From Anoplopoma fimbria (Eukaryota > Chordata > Actinopteri > Perciformes > Anoplopomatidae), in NCBI RefSeq assembly GCF_027596085.1, contig NC_072449.1:20414334-20478333 (forward strand): a stretch of 64,000 nucleotides of DNA, read 5' to 3'. A model generated the notes under the pieces. The model saw only the letters and a program-made list of their open reading frames with translations. It made no database searches and had not been told where the DNA came from. Positions 11,901-22,848 of the stretch are shown piece after piece (the first letter of the stretch is position 1; every line of letters starts with the position of its first letter). A program made the position numbers and the translations under genes.

Positions 11901-14138
11901 AGGAGATCGCTGAGGCGTCAGACAGTGTAGTCAAAGCCATCACAGGTAAGTCTCATTATTTTTCAGAAAGCTATGGTAGGATATAACCTTGTTATCTTGG
12001 CAGTAGAGATCCAGTAAGATTTTCAGATAAAACTATTTTATATTTTATACAAATCTCTGCATCATTTTAGATGTAATTGAAATGGATTCAAAGCGTGTGC
12101 CCAAGGAGAAGCTGGCGTGCATCACTCGTTGCAGCAAGCACATCTTCAACGCCATCAAAATCAGCAAAAAAGAGGCTGCATCTGCAGATGACTTCCTCCC
12201 GACACTCATCTACATTGTGCTGAAAGCAAACCCACCGCGACTGCAGTCCAACATCCAGTACATCACCCGCTTCAGCAACCCCAGCAGACTAATGACTGGA
12301 GAGGATGGTTACTACTTCACTAATCTGGTGAGGCATGAGTACATGCTTGCATTTTTGTGTGTGTGTGTGTGTAGGTGTGTGTAGGTGTGTATGTAGGTGT
12401 GTGTGTCTCTCCATGTTTCAACATTTTTAAAGAAGTTGTGGTGCTGTTTAACTGTGTGGTGTAATACTGATGAGTGTTTCGATTTTTTTTGGTCCATCCC
12501 ATTTATTTCAATGAGTGTAGTCTAAATAGCAGAAACACCTTTCTGTATAATTCAATACAATTCAACAACACCACAAACTAAATAGTCCCAAAATAACATA
12601 AAGTTGAATCAACACCTCTCAAATAGTTTTAACAAAAACAGAACATTATAAGATAAGATAAGATAATCCTTTATTAGTCCCGCAGCTTATGCACTCCATG
12701 AAAGTAGAATTTAAAGCAGGACTGTTCTATAAGACTCCATCAGTTTTAGCTAGGTGTACCTTTAAACTGGCACGTGAGTTTAAATAAGATAAACCAGATG
12801 TCAGGTCATATAGAAATTCATGTTAGAAGCAGCTGAGTTACAAGTCAAACAGCAGTCTCAATAGACAATGATGCAATGTAGCTGCAAGACATGTTAACAT
12901 TTTGTGTAACATAACATGACTTGTGGCTTTATTTTGAAAACCTCTTGCTTCACTGTGCTCTTGTTCACTCTGGTAGCGAAGTTGAAAAAAAAAAAAGGTT
13001 AGAAATAAAAAGTCAACTACAAACCGTACATTAGCTAGTTATCCAAAATGCTCCCATCGGGTGATGGGCACGACTCTTACACACAAAACAAGCTGACTCA
13101 TACACGTATTGCGTGATTGGCAAATTCGGAACAATCCTCTATTCTGGGAAACTGTGATGTTATGAAACTTCCATTATGTCAAAATCGCTTAATGCCCACA
13201 CCCTTACCCTGGCGACGCGCCACATGGTCGCACACGCAGGGAACTAGTGGCCGAAACTCAGACTAATGCAGGTTTCATTATCCTTAAAATAGCTGGTAAC
13301 TGTGGTAGTTTTATTATTATATTAATCTATGGTCGAATTGTCATAGTTTCTAATCATGTAAGAGATGATTCAGTAGAAGTTTTAGCCAAGACTACACGTC
13401 TTTTAAATCAGACCACAGATGGGAACATATTAGTGTTTGGCTCATTGGAGAAAAGTACTGGAAAATGAAAAGAGTGGGAACCCTGATTACAGCATAAATT
13501 TCTGTTCTTTTAGTATCATATTTTTGTAAGTGTAAATTGGACATATTCACCAATCCTTTTCACATTAAAATGTCTAAGTTTTAAATCTGATTGGTTGAGA
13601 GGTTTTAACTCTCCAATAATGTAATATAGGTGAATATGATGGCACAAACTGATGTCACCATTGTTGATATTTTCTATTAAAAACCCTCAACATCCCTTTT
13701 CCCCAGTGCTGTGCAGTGGCCTTCATTGAGAAGCTGGACGGTCAGTCTCTGAACCTAAGCTCTGAGGAGTTTGAGCTCTACATGTCCGGCCAGGCATCCC
13801 CCCAATGGCCACAGTCCACCGGAGCTTCTTCCTGCTCCCCAGGCAGCTCGACTCTCAGTCAGGTCGACAAACGGCTGGACCTGCTGGCAGGGCTCGGAGA
13901 AAGGCAGGACCAGGTCATGGAGAAGGCTCGCCAGCTGGAGAGCGACCTCATAGACTGGACGGACGAGGTGGAGCAGAAGGTGCAGAGCGTTCTGGAGAGC
14001 TTTCCACCAGAGACGCAAAACCCGTCTGCAGCCACAGCTAGTGGGACAACGTCTGCAGCATCATCAGCAATCGACTCTGATAACGTTGAGAATGAGCACC
14101 TGCCCCCACCTCTGCAACCGCAAGTGTTTGCTGGTTGA
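8919..14138 (+). CDS. rabgef1: Rab5 GDP/GTP exchange factor 1 (Rabex-5)
   Basis: Coding exons: 8919-9091, 9241-9413, 9867-10042, 11368-11449, 11564-11696, 11854-11945, 12071-12327, 13707-14138; all junctions are GT-AG and in frame. The sum is 1518 nt, 505 residues (human 491). The A20-type zinc finger occupies residues ~10-45 ([10 protein letters not shown]...CSKCWRE), followed by a helical [10 protein letters not shown] ubiquitin-binding segment. A basic linker follows, then the helical bundle and VPS9 catalytic domain ([59 protein letters not shown]). The C-terminal coiled coil runs from [15 protein letters not shown]. The tail [16 protein letters not shown] is near-identical to the vertebrate protein. 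By family knowledge it activates Rab5 on early endosomes with Rabaptin-5 and binds ubiquitin. The start ATG is the first in its exon, four codons before the conserved RRGI. Confidence 0.96.
10057..10735 (-). mobile_element. L2-type LINE, 3' part with ORF2 end
   Basis: The longest of the L2 copies here. The minus-strand frame gives [56 protein letters not shown] and RRRLKTHLF, the C-terminal end of an L2/CR1-group reverse transcriptase ORF. A 3' UTR and a (TGTAA)n tail at 10057-10086 follow. It lies in rabgef1 intron 3, starting ~14 bases after the splice donor at 10043, antisense to the gene. It is 5'-truncated near 10735. Confidence 0.82.
12354..12406 (+). repeat. imperfect (TG)n microsatellite
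   Basis: TG dinucleotides interrupted by TAGG units, in rabgef1 intron 7 just after the exon 7 donor. Confidence 0.8.
12541..12785. repeat. dispersed repeat copy, interrupted by an (ATAAG)n-headed LINE-end fragment
   Basis: Shares ordered blocks with 2990-3180. Between the two halves, at ~12648-12720, sits AGATAAGATAAGATAATCC followed by TTTATTAGTCCCGCAG, which looks like the 3' terminus of a fish LINE of the kind whose ends read TTTATTGATCCCC. This suggests a nested insertion. It lies in rabgef1 intron 7. Confidence 0.45.
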
Positions 14139-14324
14139 TGTACAGAGCTCTAGAGGCTTTACTCCACCCTCCCCCTCTTCCCTGCTATTAAACTGTTTGT
14201 ATGCACACACAGCTGCCATCTGATTTGGATCACATTTTAACTCTGGCCATTTCTATTCCATCCATCCATGGTCCTTGAGGCCCTGAAATTACACTGATTA
14301 GACACCAAACTATTGCATTAAAGG

Positions 14325-14430
14325 AATAGTTTGGCATTTTGGAAAGTACACTTATTTGCTTTCTAGCAGAGAGCTGGATGCAAAGATCAATAACCACTCA
14401 TACCTGTACGGTAAATATGAAGCTTAATGT
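14325..14430. mobile_element. terminal part of a common teleost TIR/MITE element
   Basis: Reads AAGGAATAGTTTGGCATTTT, then GGAAAGTACACTTATTTGCT, then AGCAGAGAGCTGGATG and ACGGTAAATATGAAGC. The same terminal sequence appears in reverse complement at 18905-18975, as expected of inverted termini. It is familiar as a very abundant fish element. Only one end is present here, inside the rabgef1 3' UTR. Confidence 0.6.
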
Positions 14431-14867
14431 GAAGGAGCAGACTGACTTCACTCCAAGTTCTTCCCGAACACATCTGTTGGTCTCCCACAATCGCATCACC
14501 AGTACCTCAATACTTCTTTATCCTTGTTATTGTAGTTACATTTATGCAGACGGGTTAAATGGTTGGATGTGCTATTTCATTATATTTCTGTCATTATTCG
14601 CAGCTTTTCACACAGTTTTTGTTATAACGTAGCAATGTCTCCAGGTGCAAATTCAAAAGTGGGTGCTCAAATTAACACGTAGAACCTCACTCTCCAAGTA
14701 ACATCTAATGTCTTTACAGTCCATTTTCAGTGAAATAGGTTTTGTTAAAGGAAATGAAGAAATCTGAAAAATGCCAAAAAATAACTTCCTCTCTAAAATA
14801 TTCCTCTAGCTCATGCTCGTGGTTTGTTCTGTGTTTACTGTGCATTTCCCTGTCCAGCAGAGAACTA

Positions 14868-15052
<185 letters not shown>

Positions 15053-15956
15053 CATGTTCTGTTAATGTTGGTAAATCATTAAGTCCTCCCTGTGGTGTGT
15101 ATGGATATTGGTCACGTTTTCATGCCAGACCTCCCACTCCAGTCATAATCTGGATGTACAGAAGTGATTTTATTTTTCTATAGAGTGGCAGTTATCGATT
15201 CTTTTGGATGCAATAATCCTGTAATATTTACAGTAGTACTCTTGTTCAAAAAATACATTGCTAGAAGACTTGTTACATGAATTCTAATGATCGAATAGTA
15301 ACATTTTCATCTATTCATTTAGGTTCTCGAGGGTGTCCTAAGCATGTCCCATCAGAAGAAAAAAGTTTTTATGTAATCTGTTTGGCGGTTTTGCTCTGTC
15401 ACTGCTAAGGCTGGTTGCTTTACTAACATATATAACCAATTTAATTTATTTTAAAGCACTTTTCTTCTGTTTGATTTAAAGCTCTTATTTCAGAAGGACA
15501 TTTAATGGAGTAATGGCTATATTCAGTTGAAAGGATAATTGGTGAAAGCAGTGTTGTCAAACTGTATCTTTGTATTTGGCAGGAAGGAATGTTTGGGAGA
15601 GTTTTTTGTTTTCCTTTTCTCATGCGCTAAGACTTGCAAGATGTTGCTAGATTTGAATCTCTTCTTTTCTTCTTATTCGCAGCACGTAAAGTTAAAGTGC
15701 AGTAGCTGTCCAATTTTAATTTGAGTAAAGACTTTTAATGCAAACTTAAACAATGGCTTGAATAACTTAATATTGCACTGTATGCAGAAGCCATTTATGA
15801 GGTATATGAAGATTTTAAAACATAATCTTTGTAACCTTATAGGTTTGTTATTATATCACATGGGAGAAAGTAACTCAATACTGTATTTTATTTATATGTA
15901 AGTTATTGGGGCAATATTGGTTTATATGCCTTTATGGGTATGTGATGCTGATGATG

Positions 15957-15962
15957 AATAAA
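15957..15962 (+). promoter_or_regulatory. AATAAA polyadenylation signal, candidate for rabgef1
   Basis: Canonical hexamer ~1.8 kb after the rabgef1 stop, followed by GTTTGTGAGTGTG, which is G/T-rich as expected of a downstream element. Confidence 0.5.
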
Positions 15963-15980
15963 AACTTAAAATACACGTTT

Positions 15981-16942
15981 GTGAGTGTGCAATCCCTGTT
16001 AATCATGCATGTTTACATTCAATTTTCACATGACAGTTCTGTATCATGGTCGAAAAATAGGATAGTAATTGTAAAAGTTCAACAAAATATAACAATATAA
16101 CAAAACCTTTTTCCCCAGTGTTTGCTCACATTTTTACAATTTGGAATCGGTCAATAGGCTTTTGCAAACTAACAGTTTTTATGAATTTATTAAGTCATTT
16201 CAGATTTGCTGTATAGTAAATAATAAAAGTCAATATAATGAAAATTGAGGTAGGAAACTGACCCTAGGAACCACTGAAAATGAATAAATTCAACGAAGAC
16301 TTAAAAAAAGGACATTCAAAAGCTTTATGCAAATGTATTACAGTACCTTAGTTAGAGTCTGATATAGTCGTATAGTGAGACAAATCAAGTGGTTTCCTCC
16401 AAAGTGACAGTCTTAGTCTTTATTTCTCTCTGTGTTACTATTCATCTAGCAGTCTGATGAAAAATAAAGACAGAATTTTGTACTAAAAAGACTAAATATG
16501 GATTTGAAATTATGTATACCTGTAAGTATTAATGTTAAAAAATTACAAAAGATGCACCAAAACAAGAGAGACCAAAAAAGTAGAATTTTCAAAAAATAAT
16601 TGAGTTTATTCAATGGTCCCACCTCATTGGAAAATGATTTAAAATAACCATTTATTTAAGCTTAATGCCACTATATATATTGTGTTTTGTTTCATTATTC
16701 TTAGAATATTTAATTCTCAATGGGCGTATAAACATTTAAAATACAGGTTAAAACACGAAAAACAAGGAGTGTTACTTTCACTTCCCATAAATCTTGGATG
16801 AACTCAAGGAAACTAAGAAAATAGAGTTGTCATAATTTCCATTAACTTTTCAGTTCAAAATGAAAAATAAGCTTATGTGAGAAAAAAAGTGATGAGTCAA
16901 AGTTTATAAAAAAAACATTCTCACTTCCCTTCCCATCAGAAA
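15981..16942. other. intergenic, nothing recognisable
   Basis: A/T-rich spacer between rabgef1 and the Fc-receptor-like gene. No frame with domain similarity, no RNA gene and no repeat that I can name. Confidence 0.5.
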
Positions 16943-16948
16943 TATAAA
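16943..16948 (+). promoter_or_regulatory. TATA box of the Fc-receptor-like gene
   Basis: TATAAA lies 38 bases before the ATG at 16986, which implies a very short 5' UTR. The placement is consistent with a tightly regulated immune-type gene. Confidence 0.65.
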
Positions 16949-16985
16949 AGAATCTCCCTCAGTCTGTTTCTTCCAAGCTGTCAAA

Positions 16986-19677
16986 ATGGACATGATAATT
17001 TCCCTCCTTGGTGAGTTTTCTTCAATTCATTCTCATTACCTCACAAATTAAACATTGTCTTTAGAATATTGTTATCATTTTTTTCTAATACAGGTTTATT
17101 TTCCTTTTCAGTTCTTTCCACACTGCCACAGCTCATAGTACCTACAGGTATGTACCAACTTTTCTTATCTTTAAGTTCCAGATATGGGACAACTTTGCAT
17201 AACAAAGTGTTAGCATTTGTAACCATACTCTATACTGTATCAATTGAATCAATACGCCAGCTGCTATTTCAGATGAGCAGATGACATTATGTGATTTTAA
17301 TATAATAAATTGAACATTAACATTTATAATCCCAATAGTACAGGTATAGAGAGGATTTAGATTGTTTTGGGAAAATCCTCAAAGCAAACCCACATGTGTT
17401 TGTTTTTATAGTTCTCCCTGGGACCTCGCTGAGAGCTGTAGTGGAGTTTGTGTCAGGGGATTCAAGGATCTTCTCTGGAGAGAGTGTGCGGCTGAAATGC
17501 AGCGTTCCTGATGTCCACAACTCCTCGTGGGATTACTTGTGGTTCAGGGAATCTGAACAGCTCCCCCAGAATGGGAAGCACCTCATTCTGTGGAAAACCA
17601 GGGTTCAAGAGAGTGGGAAATTTTACTGCCAGGGAGTGAGGGATACAGCAGTAGGAAACATACACACCCTCCAAAGTTTACCTTTGGAAATCAATGTGGA
17701 TGGTAAGATCTTGTTTTTAAGTATCATTTCAAGAGAAATCTCATAGACTCACATGTCATGCCCTTTCTTCTCTTTTTCTACTTCTGCACTGGAAATTGGG
17801 AACCACTGAACTCTTGCTTCCCTAAACTTATTCCAAGTATTGTATTGTGCCCCAATTGTGTGTTTGTTTTCAGAAAACATGACTTATTTGCATGTTTTTG
17901 TCACTTTTTCCAACACGCTGCCATTTGCCGGTTTTATTACTGTGAATATTAATACAAGTCCAAATAACATGTTATGTTTTGTTATGCTATGCTATGCTAG
18001 GCTAGGCTAGGCTATGATGTGTTCTGCTGTGCAATGCTATGCTATGCTATGCTATATTATGTTATGTTATGTTATGTTATGTTATGTTATGTTATGTTAT
18101 GTTATGTTATTTTATGCTATGCTATGCTATGCTATATTATGTTATGTTATGTTATGTTATGTTATGTTATGTTATGTTATGTTATGCTATGTTATGTTAT
18201 GTTATAACAGCTATGGTATGCTATGCTAGATATGTTCAATGTAACTTCCTCCTCTGTAATCTTTGTTCAGGAGGATGGGCTATCCTGAAAGTCCAACCTC
18301 ATTCCAGCCTGGTTGGAGACACCTTGAAGGTCACATGTCGCATCCGAGGCACACCCCAACTTCACGAGGTGATTCTGTACAAAGATGGCATTGAAGTTAT
18401 GAGACAAAATGGCCTCAACCCACATATCTACCTGACCAACTTGAGGCTCGAGGACCAAGGAATGTATTCTTGTAGGGCTTCCTGGGACGTAGCCAGGCGT
18501 ACACACTCTATAGTGTCAGTTGACACATCAGTTCTGGTTTCAGGTAAGTTTATATACCGGGTTGCATACACTGAGTTTTCTTTTAGTTGCACATGCTAAA
18601 ATAATTCTTATTTACTTTCTTGCAAAGAGTAGATAAGATGATCTATGGCACTCTCATATCTTTTTGTTCAATATATAGCTACAGCTTAGCTTAGCTTAGC
18701 ATAAGGGGGAAACAGCTAGCCTTGCTCTGTTACAAAATAACAAAATCTGCCTGCTACTCCAAAGATTAATAATTAACATTTTTTAATCTCTGTTTTGTTT
18801 TTCTTAATATGTAAAATGGAGGAAATCCACTGCTCCCGGCCAGGAGATGCTACCACCTGAAAATCCACAAATTTATGTTTTTATACAGATATTTTGTACA
18901 GATTGATGTACAGAGTGGCATCAATCTTCTCATATAACTCTCGGCAAGAAAGTGAATAATAATCCAAAATTTGTAATTATTCATATAAGTAGGATTTGGC
19001 ACCGTATTTAATTGTTTCAGTATTCTTTTTTTTTCTTTGTGGCTCTATCTTAGAGGTTCTGTCGCAGCCAGTTTTGGAGATTGTTGCAGACAATAACCTG
19101 ATTCCAGTGAATAAGCTGAGGCTAATTTGCCACATCCAATACAACGCCCGTGCTCCTGCCCCCCCAGTACACTTCTATTTCTACAAGAATGACAACCGAC
19201 TGGGAACAGCAACATCTGTGAACCATGTTCTGATCCCACGGTCTCCAGGCCAGTACAGCTGCAAGGCAAAGGTGCCTGGGTTAGATATCACCAGGTGGAG
19301 TGAACACAAATCGTTTGGACAAGTAATAGGTACTTAGTAAATGTTACCTGTTGTCTTCTCGACCAAGTTTAAACGATTATCCTTTTCCTGAGTTGTTAAA
19401 TCTTTGAATCATTGTGCAGCAGTTGCGCAACTTCTGAGGTTAATGTGTCTCTGACCCAATAGGACCACAGGCAATGATTCCTCAAGCTCCTCGTCCCAGA
19501 TATCGATCACCTTTAGCCCCATCAATCTCATCCCCATACCTCTTGCTGTCTCCTGCTGCTGAGCCTACTGTCTTTCAGCCAACTAGTATGAGCATCATAT
19601 CCTCATATCCTACCCAGAAGCCTTCACAGTCAGCAGAAACAAGCCCTTTGCTATCTACAGTCCAGTCTCCTAATTAA
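16986..19677 (+). CDS. Fc-receptor-like protein, three Ig domains, apparently secreted
   Basis: Exons 16986-17010, 17112-17147, 17412-17702, 18271-18543, 19054-19329, 19463-19677; 1116 nt, 371 residues. The signal peptide is split over exon 1 and a 36-nt mini-exon (MDMIISLL..LSTLPQLIVPT). That architecture, together with one phase-1 exon per Ig domain, is typical of the Fc receptor/FCRL family. Cysteine pairs: Ig1 RLKCSV...KFYCQG; Ig2 KVTCRI...MYSCRA; Ig3 RLICHI...QYSCKA. Ig1 has the WDYLWFRES tryptophan region. Ig2 motifs HEVILYKDGIEV and LEDQGMYSC resemble FCRL and Fc-gamma receptor domains. The last exon encodes a Pro/Ser/Thr-rich tail (GPQAMIPQAPRPRYRSP...) ending LLSTVQSPN with no hydrophobic span. 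The product should be soluble unless alternative exons add an anchor. Ligand unknown; immunoglobulin binding is inference. TATA box and AATAAA frame the unit. Confidence 0.88.
17968..18228 (+). repeat. (TTATG/CTATG)n pentanucleotide array
   Basis: Tandem TTATG and CTATG units in the intron between the first and second Ig exons. It gives three overlapping repetitive open frames that are not genes. Confidence 0.95.
18680..18975. mobile_element. partial teleost TIR/MITE element
   Basis: Starts with AGCTTAGCTTAGCATAAGG, GGGAAACAGCTAGCCTTGCT and AACAAAATCTGCCTGCTA, familiar from an abundant fish repeat. It ends with the reverse complement of the 14335-14400 terminus (CTCGGCAAGAAAGTGAATAA). It lies in the intron before Ig exon 3. 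Confidence 0.6.
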
Positions 19678-20002
19678 ACTCAGGCTCCTTTCAATATATC
19701 TATGGAATCAGGTGACATCTCTGGAGAATAAGGTGACAATCCTCAGGACTCTTCAGTAACAGTCCTATGGTGACAAGTTATCATAAATTACAGACCATTG
19801 CAGAAATTAATCATCCTAAATCACAGAAATGATAAGCAACTGCCACATATAAGGCATTGTGCTCTCAGTGCAGGCTTTTCATATGATTCATTGTGTAATA
19901 TTTATTTAACATATTACCAAGTGTCAGCTTTATGATCTCATCTGTACAAAACTAAAAGGATCAGTACTGTTGGGGGGAAAATATGCTATGTTGGTTGAAT
20001 TG

Positions 20003-20008
20003 AATAAA
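20003..20008 (+). promoter_or_regulatory. AATAAA polyadenylation signal of the Fc-receptor-like gene
   Basis: Canonical hexamer 326 bases after the stop codon at 19677. Confidence 0.7.
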
Positions 20009-20680
20009 GCATTCCACAGCATGGACTACTTCTTTTTACAACCCTTTTGTACAGCAATACTGCTTACATATTAGAATTATTGGTATATTAACATGGACAG
20101 TCTATTGACAATAAGAATTATAATACATTTGGAGGTCACAGTTTTTTGCAATTTGATAGATGGCTGAGGCCATCAGTGAAAGTGTTGATTAACAGGAAGC
20201 AGAAGTCGGAGTGTGACAACGACAGCAGTAAGCAAAGAAATGGACGACAGGTAAAAATAAGATTCAAGTAGTGAAAGAACTTCTTTGTAAGGGTGTGACA
20301 TGTTTAATTGAGGGCAAAACTGCAGAAAGACTATCAATAACACAATTTACAATATATATATAAAACTCCTGTACTGTCACGCTTACTATTGTTGGTATAT
20401 TTATTAATGAGTATATAGACTATGGAGTTTTATCATTTAAGTCATTTCATTTTAGTCACATCATTGTATCTTTGTAATTTTCTTCTGATATTTTCTTCTC
20501 CTAATGGATACCTTGGTAGCAATTTGTGTGTTTTTTTAAAATGCCTCAATTGACCTCATTCTTGTGGATGGGATTATTTACCCTGTATCTGTGTTGTGAT
20601 GCATGTTCATATACCTGACTAGGGTTGTGGAGATGAAAACGTTGTAAATAAATATACCAGCGGTAAACAAGACTTTTCTT
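20009..20680. other. convergent intergenic spacer, nothing recognisable
   Basis: Lies between the 3' ends of the Fc-receptor-like gene and otol1, which converge. A/T-rich, without supported features. Confidence 0.5.
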
Positions 20681-20686
20681 TTTATT
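20681..20686 (-). promoter_or_regulatory. AATAAA polyadenylation signal, candidate for otol1
   Basis: Minus-strand AATAAA about 210 bases past the otol1 stop codon. Confidence 0.55.
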
Positions 20687-20897
20687 CAGATGGTAACAGG
20701 TAATATAATAAGGAACTCATGAGATAATAATACAATAAACATGATCTTGATATTGCCAGTCCTTACATTTAAATACTTGTGTCCAGTACATTTTTGAGCA
20801 GTTCTTAAGTAATAAATGTAGTGTAGCACCACTAGTATTTGTCCCTTTTCAGGGATCAAGATTGAACAGTCCCGTAGAAGATGTGTCCTATAGAGGA

Positions 20898-22815
20898 TCA
20901 GACTGTGTTTGAGTAAAGCAGGAACCCAGAGAAGATGCTGTCATCCTCATTGCTGGCATATGCACCATTCCAGTCTCTGAGCGTTTCCATCCACACCTGA
21001 TCACCCACCACCAGCTGCAGCACCACCAGAGTGGACGCCTGGTCGATGTCTTGACCGTACAGAGAGTCCCGCGTCCTTACCCGCCGTGACCCGTTCACCA
21101 CCAGCGTGGCGCGGAGAGGCTGATTGCGTACAGTGATGTGGAAGGAGAAGACGTAAACCCCGGCGTGGACGCATGTGAAGCTGTTGGAAGTGACATTGAA
21201 GTGGTTCTCTTCGTTGTAGAAGACTTTGTCGAAGCGGATCGGGAAGCCAGAGGGAGGGAAGGACTTTCTTGGAGAGATACCTACGCTGAAGGCTGAGCGT
21301 TTCTGGGTATACTCTGATCCCTTTGATCCTTTCAATCCACGAATGCCCCGATCACCTCTCTTCCCAGGGAAACCTCTGTCCCCTTTTGGCCCAAACATCC
21401 CTCTTACTCCTTGTGGTCCCTCGGGTCCTCTAGGCCCTGGTTCTCCTTGTGGTCCTGGAGGTCCCTGATCCCCACGGACACCCACAGGACCTGGGGAACC
21501 ATGCTTGCCGTTTATTCCTGGAATGCCCATCCCTCCTGGAATGCCAGGAGATCCAGTATCCCCTCGCTCACCTTTCTGTCCTCTCTCCACAAAAGTGCCA
21601 CAATCCCCCTTATCTCCCTTGTCTCCTTTAGGACCTAACTCAACAGCCACTCCTGGAGGTCCAACTGGCCCATCTTTTCCCGGTTCTCCTTTCTCACCAG
21701 CAGTCCCATTCTGGCCAGGTTCCCCCTTCACACCACCATCACCTTTGACACCTTGCAACCCTATTTCACCTTTTTCACCTTTTGAACCAGAATCACCTGA
21801 AAGGTAAGGGAAACTGTGTCAGAACTATCCAAGTCTGGAGACAATCAAAAACAATTAAACACTCATCAGGAGAAGTTTGCACCTTTTTGTCCTGGTTTCC
21901 CAGGGACTCCTTGGGGCCCGCCTGTCCCACTGCTTCCTTTCTCACCTTTCTCACCTAAAAGATGGATTCAATGAACAATATCCAACATAAGCAACATGCA
22001 TAGATGTTTTAACTAATACAAACAAAAGTGTACTGAATCACTTTCTTTTGATGGGCGCTTTTACAGTATGTGTTGTGCCCAGGGGCCCATTGTTACATAA
22101 TGTCCTTGTGATATATGATAAAACACAGCTGCATTCTGCAATCTTACAATACATGATAATATAGTTGTACTTTGTTTGTAATGAGCATTTTAAAATGTGT
22201 ATTTAAACATTTTATACTAACCCCTGTCTCCTCTTAACCCCATAGGACCACTGACTCCCGTTTGGCCAGGTAAACCAGCTGCTCCTGTAAGGCCTCTATC
22301 ACCTGGTGGCCCTTGGAAGCAAACAAAGGCAAAGTTCAAAATGCTGAAAGCGAAATAGAATAATAAAAAGTAAAAAAAAATCTGTTTTGCACTTTATCAG
22401 TGAGTATTTTACCTCCCAGGCCTCTGTCTCCCTTTGGCCCCCTGGGGCCTCTCTCAGGTGGACAGCACTCACAGAAGTTAAAGTAGCACTCGTTGTAATC
22501 GAGAGTGTAATTCTCAGGACCGGCACCAGGGGGCTCGGTGCCCTCCGGGTAGCGCTGTGGATAATCGTTATTTGGATAGGTGTTCTTCTCTGTGGCGGGC
22601 AGCGGATGGGGCTTCACAGGATTTGAACTCGACACTGTCTTGAGATTCTTGGGCATGCTGGTGGTCACAGGGCTGTGCACGGTGATCTGAGGGACGGGCT
22701 TCTTGGTGTACTGGTACTTCGGCTTCTGTGTAGTCTTAGCTTCAGCGCAGGACACCACAGCCAGTGTAACCACAACTACAGCCACAAGGGTTGACTGACA
22801 GGAGATAATCCTCAT
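20898..22815 (-). CDS. otol1: otolin-1, inner-ear collagen with C1q domain
   Basis: Exons 22815-22413, 22311-22222, 21954-21883, 21796-20898; 1464 nt, 487 residues (human 477). The chosen ATG (22815) starts a good signal peptide, [20 protein letters not shown], then SCAEA. An in-frame ATG at 22848 would add 11 residues. A non-collagenous N-terminal region ends in the Cys cluster [17 protein letters not shown], matching otolin. Collagen Gly-X-Y repeats occupy the middle of all exons (breaks around [10 protein letters not shown]). The C-terminal C1q domain runs from [16 protein letters not shown] to [13 protein letters not shown] and includes [29 protein letters not shown] and DWNGAYAS. By family knowledge it is secreted by inner-ear cells, trimerises through C1q, and scaffolds otoliths and otoconia with otoconin/otolith-matrix proteins. 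All junctions are phase 1 after Gly. Confidence 0.94.
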
Positions 22816-22848
22816 GGTTGACTGGGATCTGCGAACAGATGAGTTCAT

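Noticed and set aside
18014..18599. 186-codon frame running through the TTATG array into Ig exon 2
   Set aside because: The N-terminal half is repeat; the real exon starts at the acceptor before 18271.
21226..21807. Plus-strand Pro-rich frames opposite the otol1 collagen region
   Set aside because: Gly-X-Y codons read in antisense give Pro-rich open frames; the minus-strand gene explains them.
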